From Nostoc sp. UHCC 0870 (GTDB lineage: Bacteria > Cyanobacteriota > Cyanobacteriia > Cyanobacteriales > Nostocaceae): a stretch of DNA of 64,000 nucleotides. Within the stretch, counting starts at the first letter, position 1; each line of letters opens with the position of its first letter. The notes under the pieces were generated by a model, which ran no database searches, was not told the origin of the DNA, and saw nothing but the letters and a program-made list of their open reading frames with translations. Shown here piece by piece: positions 52,887 through 62,452 of the stretch. The DNA lies in the NCBI RefSeq assembly GCF_022063185.1, contig NZ_CP091913.1, positions 3,163,501 to 3,227,500 of the forward strand. Direction: 5' to 3'. Both the position numbers and the translations under genes were made by a program.

Positions 52887-55463
52887 TTATTTGACTGTCA
52901 TTGTCCAGACTCCATCCCAGTTTTCTGGAGGTGGTGTGTGTTGGTAATTATAGGCGCGTTCTAGGTGGAGATTCACTCCTTGGTCTGTGGGGCGAATTTT
53001 TTTGGCAGCTGTAAAACAAGCGATCGCTCCTGTAAAATTACGAGATAAATAAGCTGCACGGCCAGCATGGTAGTGAAACAAAAACTCCTGGGTGGTAGCA
53101 TCTAAAGTAGTAGTGCGATCGCTAATTAACTCGTAGATATTGACGGCTTGGTGTTTCCCTTTAACTCTGATTTTATCTAATTGGCGTACCCAAATGCGAT
53201 CGCTGCATAATTGATAAGTAAACTCGCTCAAAAGAATGTCACAACCATATTCTTTAGTGACTGTTTCCAAGCGTGAACTTAAATTTACACTATCCCCAAT
53301 CACTGTATAATCCATCCGTTTTTGAGAACCTATATTTCCTGAAACCACGTCCCCGGAACTAATACCGATACCAATATGAATTTCTGGCTGCGCCTGGATA
53401 ATGCGGCGTTGGTTAAATTCCTCCAAGCGTCGGCGCATATCTAAAGCTGATTGTACCGCTCGCCAAGCATGGTTTTCTGTGAGTGGTAAGGGTGCGCCAA
53501 ATACGGCCATTAACGCATCGCCAATAAATTTGTCGAGAGTACCTTCGTAGTTAAAAACGGCTTCCACCATTGTTTCAAAATACTGATTTAGCAGTGAAAC
53601 CACCTCCGCCGCACCGAGGTTTTCTGTGAGTGAGGTGTAACCGCGAATATCTGAAAATAATATAGTTACTTCCTTCCGTTCACCCACCATTAAAGCATCT
53701 TCCCCAACAGCCAATACTTGTTCTGCTACGTGGGGTGTCAGATAGCGGTACATGGTAGTTTTCAAGCGTTTTTCTCGGCTGATATCTTCCAAAACTACCA
53801 AACCACCTCTAACGCCGCCTTCTGGGTTAGTTAGGGGATTCACCGTCAGATTAATACTGCGGTCGAGGATTTTTACCTGTTCAGCCGTTAAAAACTTGGA
53901 TTGGGGGGTGAGGGGTAAATTCCAAGTCAGAAAAATGTTAGGATTGGTGCGATCGCGTATTGTCAAAATAGAATACTGTGTTTCACTCGTTAGAATCCCC
54001 TCAGCACTTTGTAACTGATAAATCCCCACTGTTAAACTTTGTTCCGGTACATAATGTTTAGCACCAGTTTTTAAACTATCTTCTAAACGCATTTGTAAAT
54101 TTTCAACTGGTACAATCTCCCAAACGAGACGACCAATTAAATTGTGTTCCCACAGCATTTTATTGCTTTTATTGTTGGCTTCCCTCAAAGGACAACCCAA
54201 TAATGCTAAGGCTGCATCGTTAATAGTGACAATCCGACCAGCCATATCTGTAGAAATCACAGCATCTGATAAACTTTGTAAAATATCTTTTTGGTACTGT
54301 TTTTCTAGCAGGACATTTTCAAATAAGCGAGCATTTTCTAAAGCAACTCCCGCCTGAATATTAAAAGCCCGCATAAACTCTTCATCAGAGGAAGTAAAAC
54401 TACCTTGTTGTTTATTAATTAACTGCGTTACCCCAATTAATTCATTAGCTGAATTGAATACAGGTAAACATAGAATATTCCGCGTTACATAACCAGTTTT
54501 TTTATCTGTTGAAGGGTCAAACCGAGGGTCTTTATAAGCATCAGGAATATTGAGTGCTTGTCCTGTTGATGCTACATAACCAGCAATACCACGGTTAGCA
54601 GGAATACGAATTTCCATTGAATTTATAGTATCTGCGGCGGCGGCTACCTTTGTCCACAGTTCCCCCATTTCTTTGCGATACAAAAACAGCGTACTGCGGT
54701 CTGCTTGCATTAAAATTCGGGCTTGTTCCATAACTATTTGCAAAGTAGCTTCTAAATCTAAACTTTGCCCTAGGGTTTGAGTCGCCCGTAAAAGTGCCGT
54801 TGCGCCCCGTTGATTGCGAGCTGCTACATAAAAAGACTGACAAGTTTCTAAGATAATGCCAATCGAAGCTGCAAAATCTCGAAAATGTTCTTCATCTTCC
54901 TGATTAAAAGGTGTATCACCAGCTTTATTTGCTAGTTGTACTACTGCAACTATCTGGTTTTTGCTACTAACAACGGGCATACATAAAATATTGCGAATTT
55001 CATAGCCCATTTGTTTTTCTAGGTCTGGATTAAATAGAGGATGAGTAGACGTTTCATCAATATTTAAATATTGACCTGTACTAGCAACATGACCAGGAAT
55101 ACCGAAAGTAATGGGAGTACGAATTTCTAAAAACTTCTGTCCATTATCTTGAGGAACTTTTGACCACAATTGACCTTTATCATAGTCAACTAAAAAAATA
55201 GCTGTATGTTCTGCTTGGAGAATTTGACCAATTTTGAGTGTGATTGCTTCTAAGACTTTCTCCAACATATTTTCTAGAGCTTCATTATTAATCAGTTCAA
55301 TAGCTCTCAGAAATTGCTGAAATTCGGCAGTAATAAAGTCTAATAAGCAAACAAATTCATTAACAGAAAGGTCTTTGACCCGCCGCAATAAAGCGTGGGT
55401 GCGATTCCCTTGAGTCAGTTCTGTTAATGTAGCCAAGACGCTACCAGGGTTCGGAAGAGTCAA
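52887..55463 (-). CDS. cyaB1: Adenylate cyclase CyaB1 (tandem GAF, PAS, class III cyclase)
   Basis: Order: N-terminal helix, GAF-A (about 60-210), GAF-B (about 235-385), PAS (about 392-565), cyclase domain (about 595-775) and a C-terminal TPR-like tail. Using the TTG start at 55463 (GGAG nine bases upstream) the protein has 858 residues. The metal aspartates become Asp605 and Asp649 and the ATP-selecting lysine Lys645, one less than the published CyaB1 positions 606, 650 and 646. The GAF NK..F..DE motifs are visible in both GAF domains (NKAGDTPFNQEDE, NKQQGSFTSSDEEF). The frame is open a further 35 codons into repeat DNA, which is unlikely to be translated. Confidence 0.92.
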   Translation of the reverse strand: MTLPNPGSVLATLTELTQGNRTHALLRRVKDLSVNEFVCLLDFITAEFQQFLRAIELINNEALENMLEKVLEAITLKIGQILQAEHTAIFLVDYDKGQLWSKVPQDNGQKFLEIRTPITFGIPGHVASTGQYLNIDETSTHPLFNPDLEKQMGYEIRNILCMPVVSSKNQIVAVVQLANKAGDTPFNQEDEEHFRDFAASIGIILETCQSFYVAARNQRGATALLRATQTLGQSLDLEATLQIVMEQARILMQADRSTLFLYRKEMGELWTKVAAAADTINSMEIRIPANRGIAGYVASTGQALNIPDAYKDPRFDPSTDKKTGYVTRNILCLPVFNSANELIGVTQLINKQQGSFTSSDEEFMRAFNIQAGVALENARLFENVLLEKQYQKDILQSLSDAVISTDMAGRIVTINDAALALLGCPLREANNKSNKMLWEHNLIGRLVWEIVPVENLQMRLEDSLKTGAKHYVPEQSLTVGIYQLQSAEGILTSETQYSILTIRDRTNPNIFLTWNLPLTPQSKFLTAEQVKILDRSINLTVNPLTNPEGGVRGGLVVLEDISREKRLKTTMYRYLTPHVAEQVLAVGEDALMVGERKEVTILFSDIRGYTSLTENLGAAEVVSLLNQYFETMVEAVFNYEGTLDKFIGDALMAVFGAPLPLTENHAWRAVQSALDMRRRLEEFNQRRIIQAQPEIHIGIGISSGDVVSGNIGSQKRMDYTVIGDSVNLSSRLETVTKEYGCDILLSEFTYQLCSDRIWVRQLDKIRVKGKHQAVNIYELISDRTTTLDATTQEFLFHYHAGRAAYLSRNFTGAIACFTAAKKIRPTDQGVNLHLERAYNYQHTPPPENWDGVWTMTVK

Positions 55464-55525
55464 GTCGCTTCGCTCCAATTCAAAATTCAAAATTAAAAAT
55501 TCAAAATTAAGAACCCCACCCCCAA

Positions 55526-55551
55526 CCCCCTCCCCGCAGGCGAGGAGGGGG
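55526..55551. repeat. Palindromic C/G-rich repeat upstream of cyaB1
   Basis: CCCCCTCCCCGC and CGAGGAGGGGG pair around AGG. It is followed by GCTATGATATACCTTC and TTTGATTAGGAAACGC, a tail that also occurs at 44298-44341 after a decayed palindrome. Confidence 0.65.
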
Positions 55552-55632
55552 CTATGATATACCTTCATTTGATTAGGAAACGCTATAGCGGAAACGGGGC
55601 GTGAGCAGTGCGCTGAGTGAAAATCTCTCTAC

Positions 55633-55705
55633 CTATTTCCCAGTCCCCAGTCCCCAGTCCCCAGTCCCTGTCACCTGTAACCTGTCCCCTGTCACCTTCC
55701 CATAC
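55633..55705. repeat. CCCAGTC/CCTGTCA heptamer array read as the SqdX C-terminus
   Basis: CCCAGTCCCCAGTCCCCAGT followed by CCCTGTCACCTGTAACCTGT units; about 60 bases lie within the sqdX frame before its stop. Confidence 0.85.
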
Positions 55706-56811
55706 AGTATTTTTTGATAATAATCTTGTAGCTGATGCGTCGCAGATGCCCAGCCCCACTTTTCTGCTTCTCGACGCGCATTTTGACGGATGATGTCACG
55801 TTCTTGTTTATTTTCTAAAAGCCTAACAGTTGCGTCAATAGCATCTTGAATATCAGCTTGGGGGTTAAACAAATACCCATTGATCCCATCTGTGACAATA
55901 TCAGGAATACCTCCAGAACGAGCTGCTACTACTGGACAACCAGCCGCCATTGCTTCTAGTAGGACTAAGCCTAATGTCTCTGTACGGGAAGGAAAGATAA
56001 AAGCATCAGCACTAGCAAAGGCTGACCCTAACTCGCGTCCCATGAGATAGCCAACAAAATAAGTATTTGTACCTGCAAAATGTTTTTCTAGGGTTTGGCG
56101 ATGGGGCCCATCTCCTACGAGTGCCAATCGCGCTTGGGGAATTGCTTCTAATATGGGTTTGATGCGCTCAATTTCTTTTTCGGCAGAAAGGCGACCTACG
56201 TACAATAATAAGGGGCTTTCTGGGTGATTTTGCGTTAAGCGATCGCGCATTTCTAAACTAGCTAAATCTGGGTGAAATAGTTCTGTATCTACTCCCCTTT
56301 GCCACAAATCTACCCTTTCGATGCCATGTCCTGAGAGTTCTGCCATCATGGCGGTAGAAGTACAAAGATTCAAGGCGGCTTGATTATGCGCCCCTTTCAG
56401 CAGTTCCCAAAGTACCCCCTCTAGCATCCCTAAACCATAATGCTGAAGATATTGGGGTAAATGTGTATGATAAGATGCTACTAAGGGTATTTTCAGGACT
56501 TTACTATAAAAAATCCCGGATAGTCCTAAAACTGCGGGATTGACAACATGAATGATATCTGGTTTGAACTGTTCTAGGGTATAACCGATAGCTGGGCGGG
56601 GGAGTGACATTTTCAACTCTGGATACAGAGGTAAGGGAAAGCCACTCACACCGTACACTTTTGCTCCTTTATATTCAGTAATGCCACCATCAGGGGCAAT
56701 TACTAAAACTTGATTTCCATGACGTTGTAAATAGTCAACAGTATGGCGCAGGCGTGTCACAATACCGTCAACCTTGGGTAGAAAGGTTTCGGTGAATAAG
56801 GCAATTCTCAT
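55633..56811 (-). CDS. sqdX: SqdX, sulfoquinovosyltransferase
   Basis: A GT4-type glycosyltransferase transferring sulfoquinovose from UDP-sulfoquinovose to diacylglycerol, giving the thylakoid sulfolipid SQDG. MRIALFTETFLPKVDGIVTR, YHTHLPQYLQHYGLG, LYVGRLSAEKEIE and PSRTETLGLVLLEAMAAGCP are the GT4/SqdX blocks, with the EX7E site. Adjacency to sqdB gives the specific assignment. The last 20 or so residues (VTGDRLQVTGTGDWGLGTGK) are encoded by GTGACAG/GGACTGG heptamers and are a repeat-derived tail after the natural end near YQKILYGK. Confidence 0.9.
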   Translation of the reverse strand: MRIALFTETFLPKVDGIVTRLRHTVDYLQRHGNQVLVIAPDGGITEYKGAKVYGVSGFPLPLYPELKMSLPRPAIGYTLEQFKPDIIHVVNPAVLGLSGIFYSKVLKIPLVASYHTHLPQYLQHYGLGMLEGVLWELLKGAHNQAALNLCTSTAMMAELSGHGIERVDLWQRGVDTELFHPDLASLEMRDRLTQNHPESPLLLYVGRLSAEKEIERIKPILEAIPQARLALVGDGPHRQTLEKHFAGTNTYFVGYLMGRELGSAFASADAFIFPSRTETLGLVLLEAMAAGCPVVAARSGGIPDIVTDGINGYLFNPQADIQDAIDATVRLLENKQERDIIRQNARREAEKWGWASATHQLQDYYQKILYGKVTGDRLQVTGTGDWGLGTGK

Positions 56812-56825
56812 ACAAAACTATCTAT

Positions 56826-56918
56826 GTGAAAAAAGGGGTGTAGGGGTGTGGGGGTATAGGGGTATAGGTGATGAAAACCTTTACACCCATACACCCTTAC
56901 ACCCTGATACCCCTAGAA
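56826..56918. repeat. GGGTGTAG/GGGTATAG arrays between sqdB and sqdX
   Basis: GGGGTGTAGGGGTGTGGGGG units, and complementary TTACACCC units 40 bases later, form an extended inverted structure in the operon gap. Confidence 0.7.
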
Positions 56919-56922
56919 AACG

Positions 56923-56947
56923 AAAAAGCCTTTTGCTCTAGGCTTTT

Positions 56948-56948
<1 letters not shown>
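56923..56948 (-). terminator. Hairpin terminator at the sqdB stop codon
   Basis: On the minus strand AAAAAGCC and GGCTTTTT form an 8-bp stem with a 10-base loop followed by CGTTTTC. It begins right at the sqdB stop codon, so sqdX may depend on readthrough or its own promoter. Confidence 0.6.
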
Positions 56949-58114
<1,166 letters not shown>

Positions 58115-58307
58115 TTACTCGCTGATAGCTTAATCTATCAGGTTTGTGTACCCTCTCACTCATCATTCTGGAAGATGTGGGATGAGAAAGGACTCCTTAT
58201 TTCAACGAGAAAACAATATTTTCTGGTGGCGATCGCATTATCAGGATTATTTTCCAACCCCTGCTCGTCTCATTAATCATGCCCAATTGATATAAAAATA
58301 TTCATAG

Positions 58308-58529
58308 TTTAAATCTATTAATATCATCGATAAATCTCATAAAATTAATGTACTTCATGACGGCGTTGATACTAAGTTCTTTATTCCCAAACCAGGAGCA
58401 AAGTTAGTTCTTCCCCGCATTAATGTAGATATTTTTCATGTTGAAGAACTTGTTACTTATAAAGAGGTGATGCTAGAAAAATATGAATTTGACCTCAGCC
58501 GAATTCATTTTACAGGTTGGCTACCTTAA
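58308..58529 (+). pseudogene. Relic of a GT4-type glycosyltransferase
   Basis: One open frame of 73 codons with no start codon at its left (an in-frame TAG precedes it) encodes VLHDGVDTKFFIPKPGAKLV, then HVEELVTY and EKYEFDLSRIHFTGWLP, and stops. HDGVDTxFF, HVEE-VTY and LDLxRIHFTGxLP are consecutive motifs of GT4 glycosyltransferases with large segments missing between them, so this is an internally deleted remnant. Upstream bases to about 58200 may be further decayed gene sequence. Confidence 0.6.
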
Positions 58530-58536
58530 TCCCTCT

Positions 58537-59112
58537 TTACCGAGAAACCCGATATTGCTGGGCTATATAGTAAAACAAGGGATAGTAATTTTGAAATTCT
58601 TGACTGGGGGTGCGTCCTTGCCAGTTGTATTTCACTTGATTTTGCGTTAGTGTCAGCGTCATTGAACTTACAGAATTACCTACTTCTACCGCTAAGATTC
58701 CCGTTAAACCTTGAGTAGTTTGAAAGTTAGGTTTTTCTGGTGTTATAGATTCTAGTATTTGATTACTCGCCCAGGCTCGAATTTCTACGGTGTTGTTTTT
58801 GGGTGAGACAAAAACAATTCCATCGGCGTTTGTTGGTGTTGCTAAAGTCTTCCAGTTGCTGGGATAGGGAAACTCAAAACCATATCGGGGATTTTTGTAA
58901 ATTTGCCATGTCATATCTGTGACATCTAAGCTGGGGGTAAAACAGCCGTACAGGATCAATAACAAAGCGATCGCTACACTAAACCAGGAAGTTTTAGTAT
59001 AAAAAAGTTGTCTTAATCTCAGAGCTTTTGCTGGCAAGATAGTTGTAATCCTACCTTTTTGAAATGCTGTAAGCCATTGTATATAAAGCATTTTCGAGAT
59101 AAATTTAGTCAT
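58537..59112 (-). CDS. Hypothetical lipoprotein-like membrane-anchored protein (191 aa)
   Basis: A basic N-terminal segment of about 45 residues precedes a hydrophobic stretch WFSVAIALLLILYGC, with Cys57 in a lipobox-like context (LYGC). The soluble part has WQIYKNPRYGFEFPYPSNWK, VFVSPKNNTVEIRAW and YYIAQQYRVSR; the PRYGFEFPYPSNW pattern occurs in PsbP-like/DUF1795-type lumenal or exported proteins (often YGFSFxYPxxW). No function is assigned. The long N-terminus suggests the true start could be further downstream, but no better start with a ribosome binding site was found. Confidence 0.6.
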   Translation of the reverse strand: MTKFISKMLYIQWLTAFQKGRITTILPAKALRLRQLFYTKTSWFSVAIALLLILYGCFTPSLDVTDMTWQIYKNPRYGFEFPYPSNWKTLATPTNADGIVFVSPKNNTVEIRAWASNQILESITPEKPNFQTTQGLTGILAVEVGNSVSSMTLTLTQNQVKYNWQGRTPSQEFQNYYPLFYYIAQQYRVSR

Positions 59113-59305
59113 TTGTCTCTACTTGGATTTTATTAATAGTTTAGTCGCTTATATAACTTAAGTTAGCCACAATCTTTGTAACAAACAAAGCTCAATTGTA
59201 AAGAAGAGTAACAAAAATGCCGTCAAAACGTTTTACTGTCTTGACAACTAAGAGAACAGCCGATAACGTGATATACATACCCGGGTAAGACCACTAAAAA
59301 GTGAT

Positions 59306-59653
59306 ATGCAAACTAAGCAAAAGGTTACGTTATATTTATCGGCAGAACTGCATAAAAAGCTGAAGATTCGGTCAGCAATCGAATCTGAGCGAATGTCAGA
59401 ACTAGCTGAACGGGCCATTTTTTTCTACCTAACTAACTCAGATATCGTTGATGAAGTTGAAGCTTCAGCTTACGGCAGAACACATAAAGTTTATTCCTGT
59501 CCTAATTGTGAAAGTTCATTAGCATTAAAAGATGGGGAATTAGTTGGTTTAGGCAGTCAGCCAGGCTTAATTGGCCAAGAACATCTTTCTCTTGATGAAA
59601 TGGTAGAAGCAGAAACCCATCCCAAGGGAGAGGAAGAATTAGTTCCTTGCTAG
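59306..59653 (+). CDS. Ribbon-helix-helix plus zinc-ribbon protein (115 aa)
   Basis: KVTLYLSAELHKKLKIRSAI and RMSELAERAIFFYLTN form a ribbon-helix-helix DNA-binding domain (about 5-45). YSCPNCESSLALKDGELVGL is half of a zinc ribbon (CPNC); no clear second CxxC follows, so metal binding is uncertain (a lone C-terminal Cys115 is present). It lies 90 bases upstream of the Ycf46 AAA ATPase gene on the same strand and may share its transcript. Possibly a transcription regulator; the family is not named. Confidence 0.65.
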   Translation: MQTKQKVTLYLSAELHKKLKIRSAIESERMSELAERAIFFYLTNSDIVDEVEASAYGRTHKVYSCPNCESSLALKDGELVGLGSQPGLIGQEHLSLDEMVEAETHPKGEEELVPC

Positions 59654-59743
59654 GTAGGAATTAGATAAGTAATTCATAATTTCGGTTGTTGTCATCAGCA
59701 AAACGATGTCTTTACTGTACTAGGGTCTCCAGAAGGTCGATTT

Positions 59744-61255
59744 ATGAAAGAAGAGCTCAATATTCTCATTCAAGCTCAATACCCACTAATCTACCTTGTG
59801 ACCTCCGAGGAAGAACGGGCAGAGCTAGCAATTTCCACAATTGCCCAAATGTTAAGACCCCAACGCCGAGTGTATGTTTGGACAGTAACTCATGGCATCG
59901 TGGAGTATGGTCAACCCCGGAACGTAAGCCAACACAACACCGTTTCCCCAGAGGCGGCGATCGACTGGATCATCCGGCAGAAAGAACCTGGTATATTTAT
60001 TCTTAAAGATTTACATCCATTTATTGATGCTCCTGCGACCACAAGGTCATTACGTGATGCGATCGCCAGCTTCAAGGGTATGCAAAAGAACATCATTTTG
60101 ATGTCACCCATGCAACAAGTACCCATTGAATTGGAAAAAGAAGTTGTAGTTTTAGACTTCCAACTACCCGATATGTCAGAGTTAAACAAAGTATTAACTC
60201 AACATCTCGAACAGCATCGCGGCAGACGCTTGACTACAGAAGCACGCGAAAAACTCCTCAGGGCGGCTTTAGGCTTAACTAAAGATGAATCTGAGAAAGT
60301 CTATCGTAAAGCGCAAGTCACCACAGGGCGGCTGACAGAAGAAGAAGTAGATATAGTTCTATCTGAGAAAAAGCAACTAATCCGGCGCAATGGTATTTTA
60401 GAATACATTGAAGAAGATGCAACCATTGATGCAGTCGGTGGCTTAGAAGAATTAAAAAAATGGCTCAAACAACGCTCTAACGCCTTTACAGAAAGAGCCA
60501 GAGAGTATGGTTTACCCCAACCAAAAGGGATGTTAATTCTCGGTGTTCCTGGTTGTGGTAAGTCATTAATTGCTAAAACAACGTCCCGCTTGTGGGGTTT
60601 ACCACTGTTGCGTTTGGATATGGGTCGAGTTTACGACGGCTCGATGGTGGGACGAAGTGAGGCTAACCTGCGAAACGCCCTCAAAACAGCAGAATCCATC
60701 TCCCCGGCGATTCTGTTTATCGACGAGTTAGATAAATCCTTTGCTGGAAGTTCTGGTTCTGGTGATTCTGACGGTGGTACATCTAGCAGAATATTTGGGT
60801 CTTTCCTCACATGGATGCAAGAGAAAAAATCCCCAGTGTTTGTGATGGCTACAGCCAACCGAGTAGAACGCTTACCTGGAGAATTTTTGAGGAAAGGTCG
60901 TTTCGATGAAATTTTCTTTGTAGATTTGCCTACACCTGAAGAACGGTGTGATATCTACAAGATCCACCTCAACAAACGCCGTGAAGACATCACTCGCTTC
61001 GACTTGGAACAACTAGCCAAGATGTCCGATGGTTTTTCTGGGGCAGAAATTGAACAAGCGTTAATTGCGGCAATGTACGAAGCTTTTGCCCAAGACCGCG
61101 AGTTCACCCAACTAGATATTATTGCTGCGCTCAAAGCAACTTTGCCACTGTCTCGCACGATGCAAGAACAAGTCACAGCCCTCAGAGATTGGGCTAGACA
61201 GCGAGCCAGACCAGCCGCAGCCTCCGTTGCTGAATATCAGCGAATGGAGTTTTAA
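59744..61255 (+). CDS. Ycf46-type AAA+ ATPase (503 aa)
   Basis: The N-terminal half (MKEELNILIQAQYPLIYLVT ... DFQLPDMSELNKVL) is characteristic of Ycf46. The C-terminal AAA module carries Walker A GVPGCGKSLIAK, Walker B AILFIDELDKSF, sensor 1 MATANRVERLP and the arginine finger region FLRKGRFDEIFF. Ycf46 is conserved in cyanobacteria and red-algal plastids and is linked to inorganic carbon or photosynthesis regulation in Synechocystis. It is followed by a Ycf35-like gene. Full length, and all motor motifs are intact. Confidence 0.9.
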   Translation: MKEELNILIQAQYPLIYLVTSEEERAELAISTIAQMLRPQRRVYVWTVTHGIVEYGQPRNVSQHNTVSPEAAIDWIIRQKEPGIFILKDLHPFIDAPATTRSLRDAIASFKGMQKNIILMSPMQQVPIELEKEVVVLDFQLPDMSELNKVLTQHLEQHRGRRLTTEAREKLLRAALGLTKDESEKVYRKAQVTTGRLTEEEVDIVLSEKKQLIRRNGILEYIEEDATIDAVGGLEELKKWLKQRSNAFTERAREYGLPQPKGMLILGVPGCGKSLIAKTTSRLWGLPLLRLDMGRVYDGSMVGRSEANLRNALKTAESISPAILFIDELDKSFAGSSGSGDSDGGTSSRIFGSFLTWMQEKKSPVFVMATANRVERLPGEFLRKGRFDEIFFVDLPTPEERCDIYKIHLNKRREDITRFDLEQLAKMSDGFSGAEIEQALIAAMYEAFAQDREFTQLDIIAALKATLPLSRTMQEQVTALRDWARQRARPAAASVAEYQRMEF

Positions 61256-61316
61256 AAGCTTTCCCTTGCTAACCCAGGGGGAAAGGCTAGCCAAACCCGC
61301 TAGCAGTTACGAAAAA

Positions 61317-61340
61317 AGCCGCACCCCAATAATCGCGGCT
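61317..61340 (+). terminator. Weak hairpin between ycf46 and ycf35 genes
   Basis: AGCCGC (61317-61322) and GCGGCT (61335-61340) pair with a 12-base loop; no T tract follows. It may be partial attenuation. Confidence 0.35.
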
Positions 61341-61396
61341 CTCTAAAAACAAACCGTTGTCCTAACTTCTCACTCTTCTCATTGGAGGAAACCCAA

Positions 61397-61747
61397 ATGT
61401 CTCATTTTAGCACTCTTCGCACCAAAATCACCGATGCCGAAATTTTAAAAGCTTCCTTGCGCGACCTGGGTATCAGCGTAAAAACAGAAGCTGATGTACG
61501 CGGTTATAACGGTCAGCGTCTTCGTTCCGACATCGTTGCAGTATTGGAAGGCGAATATGACTTGGGCTGGTCTCGCAACAGTGATGGTTCTTTTGACCTA
61601 ATCGCTGACCTGTGGGGTGTTGCTAAGAAGCACAACCAAACCGAGTTGATCAACTCCATTAACCAAAAATACGCTGTTAACAAAACCTTGGCTGAAGTAA
61701 AACAGCGCGGTTTGCAAAACGCCAACGTGAAATTAGTATTGCAATAA
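61397..61747 (+). CDS. Ycf35-like DUF1257 protein (116 aa)
   Basis: MSHFSTLRTKITDAEILKAS, LRDLGISVKTEADVRGYNGQ, DIVAVLEGEYDLGWSRNSDG and DLWGVAKKHNQTELINSINQ match the plastid/cyanobacterial Ycf35 (DUF1257) family of unknown function. The ATG at 61397 follows GGAGGAAA, a strong ribosome binding site; the TTG at 61382 lies in that site and is rejected. It is probably co-transcribed with the AAA ATPase and ends at a strong terminator. Confidence 0.9.
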   Translation: MSHFSTLRTKITDAEILKASLRDLGISVKTEADVRGYNGQRLRSDIVAVLEGEYDLGWSRNSDGSFDLIADLWGVAKKHNQTELINSINQKYAVNKTLAEVKQRGLQNANVKLVLQ

Positions 61748-61776
61748 CAATTTCTCTGCGCGTTCCCAAAGCTGAT

Positions 61777-61815
61777 CGGGTTAACCACGTTATAGCGGTT
61801 AACCCGCTTTTTTTA
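61777..61815 (+). terminator. Intrinsic terminator of the ycf46-ycf35 unit
   Basis: GGGTTAACC (61777-61785) and GGTTAACCC (61796-61804) form a perfect 9-bp stem followed by GCTTTTTTTAT. Confidence 0.88.
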
Positions 61816-61831
61816 TGGGTAGAAGCATCCT

Positions 61832-62452
61832 TTACACCAAACCAGCTTGAAAAATTTGGGTTGGGGTGAGATTTAATTCAGGAAAGGTTTGGGAGATAAT
61901 GCGATCGCTGTCGTGAAACTTACTGATTTGGTATTCTCCATCCACTAAGTTACAGACAGAGATGGTTGTTTGTTTGGGGTTGCCGATAAAATTGCGTCCA
62001 CCCAACGCAGCATAGTCTACAATCCAGTATTCAGGGATACCCATCTCTTCATAATCAGCATATTTTAAGTAGTAATCGTCCCGCCAGTTAGTTGAGACAA
62101 CTTCAATTATCAAAGGTATTGATGCACCTAAGCTAACGATAGATTCTTTTTTCCATAATGTTTCATTGACGAGATTTGCCTGATTTAGCACCAACACATC
62201 AGGAAAATAACCAGAATCTTTTTCCAGAGGTCTAACTATAACTTGGTTGGGGATAATATAGGGGAGGTTTAATCGGTCAAATTCAACCGTGACTTTTCTG
62301 GCGATAAAACCCTTGACTTCCTCATGTTCCCCTATTGGTTGTGCCATCTCAACAATGCTTCCATTATGTAATTCGTAGCGTACCGCAGTATTTTCGGGTA
62401 GCCAATTGACAAATTCCTCAAATGTTACTGGCTTGGGTATGGCTTGAGTCAT
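61832..62452 (-). CDS. Uma2 family (DUF820) PD-(D/E)xK-like protein (206 aa)
   Basis: FEEFVNWLPENTAVRYELHN, the block YFPDVLVLNQ and PLIIEVVSTNWRDDYYLKYADYEEMGIPEYWIVD match the very abundant cyanobacterial Uma2/DUF820 family, predicted restriction-like nucleases with Asp (PDV), Glu (IEV) and Lys/Tyr positions of the PD-(D/E)xK fold. The acidic and lysine residues needed are present. These genes are often multicopy and scattered; function is unproven. Convergent with ycf35. Confidence 0.88.
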   Translation of the reverse strand: MTQAIPKPVTFEEFVNWLPENTAVRYELHNGSIVEMAQPIGEHEEVKGFIARKVTVEFDRLNLPYIIPNQVIVRPLEKDSGYFPDVLVLNQANLVNETLWKKESIVSLGASIPLIIEVVSTNWRDDYYLKYADYEEMGIPEYWIVDYAALGGRNFIGNPKQTTISVCNLVDGEYQISKFHDSDRIISQTFPELNLTPTQIFQAGLV

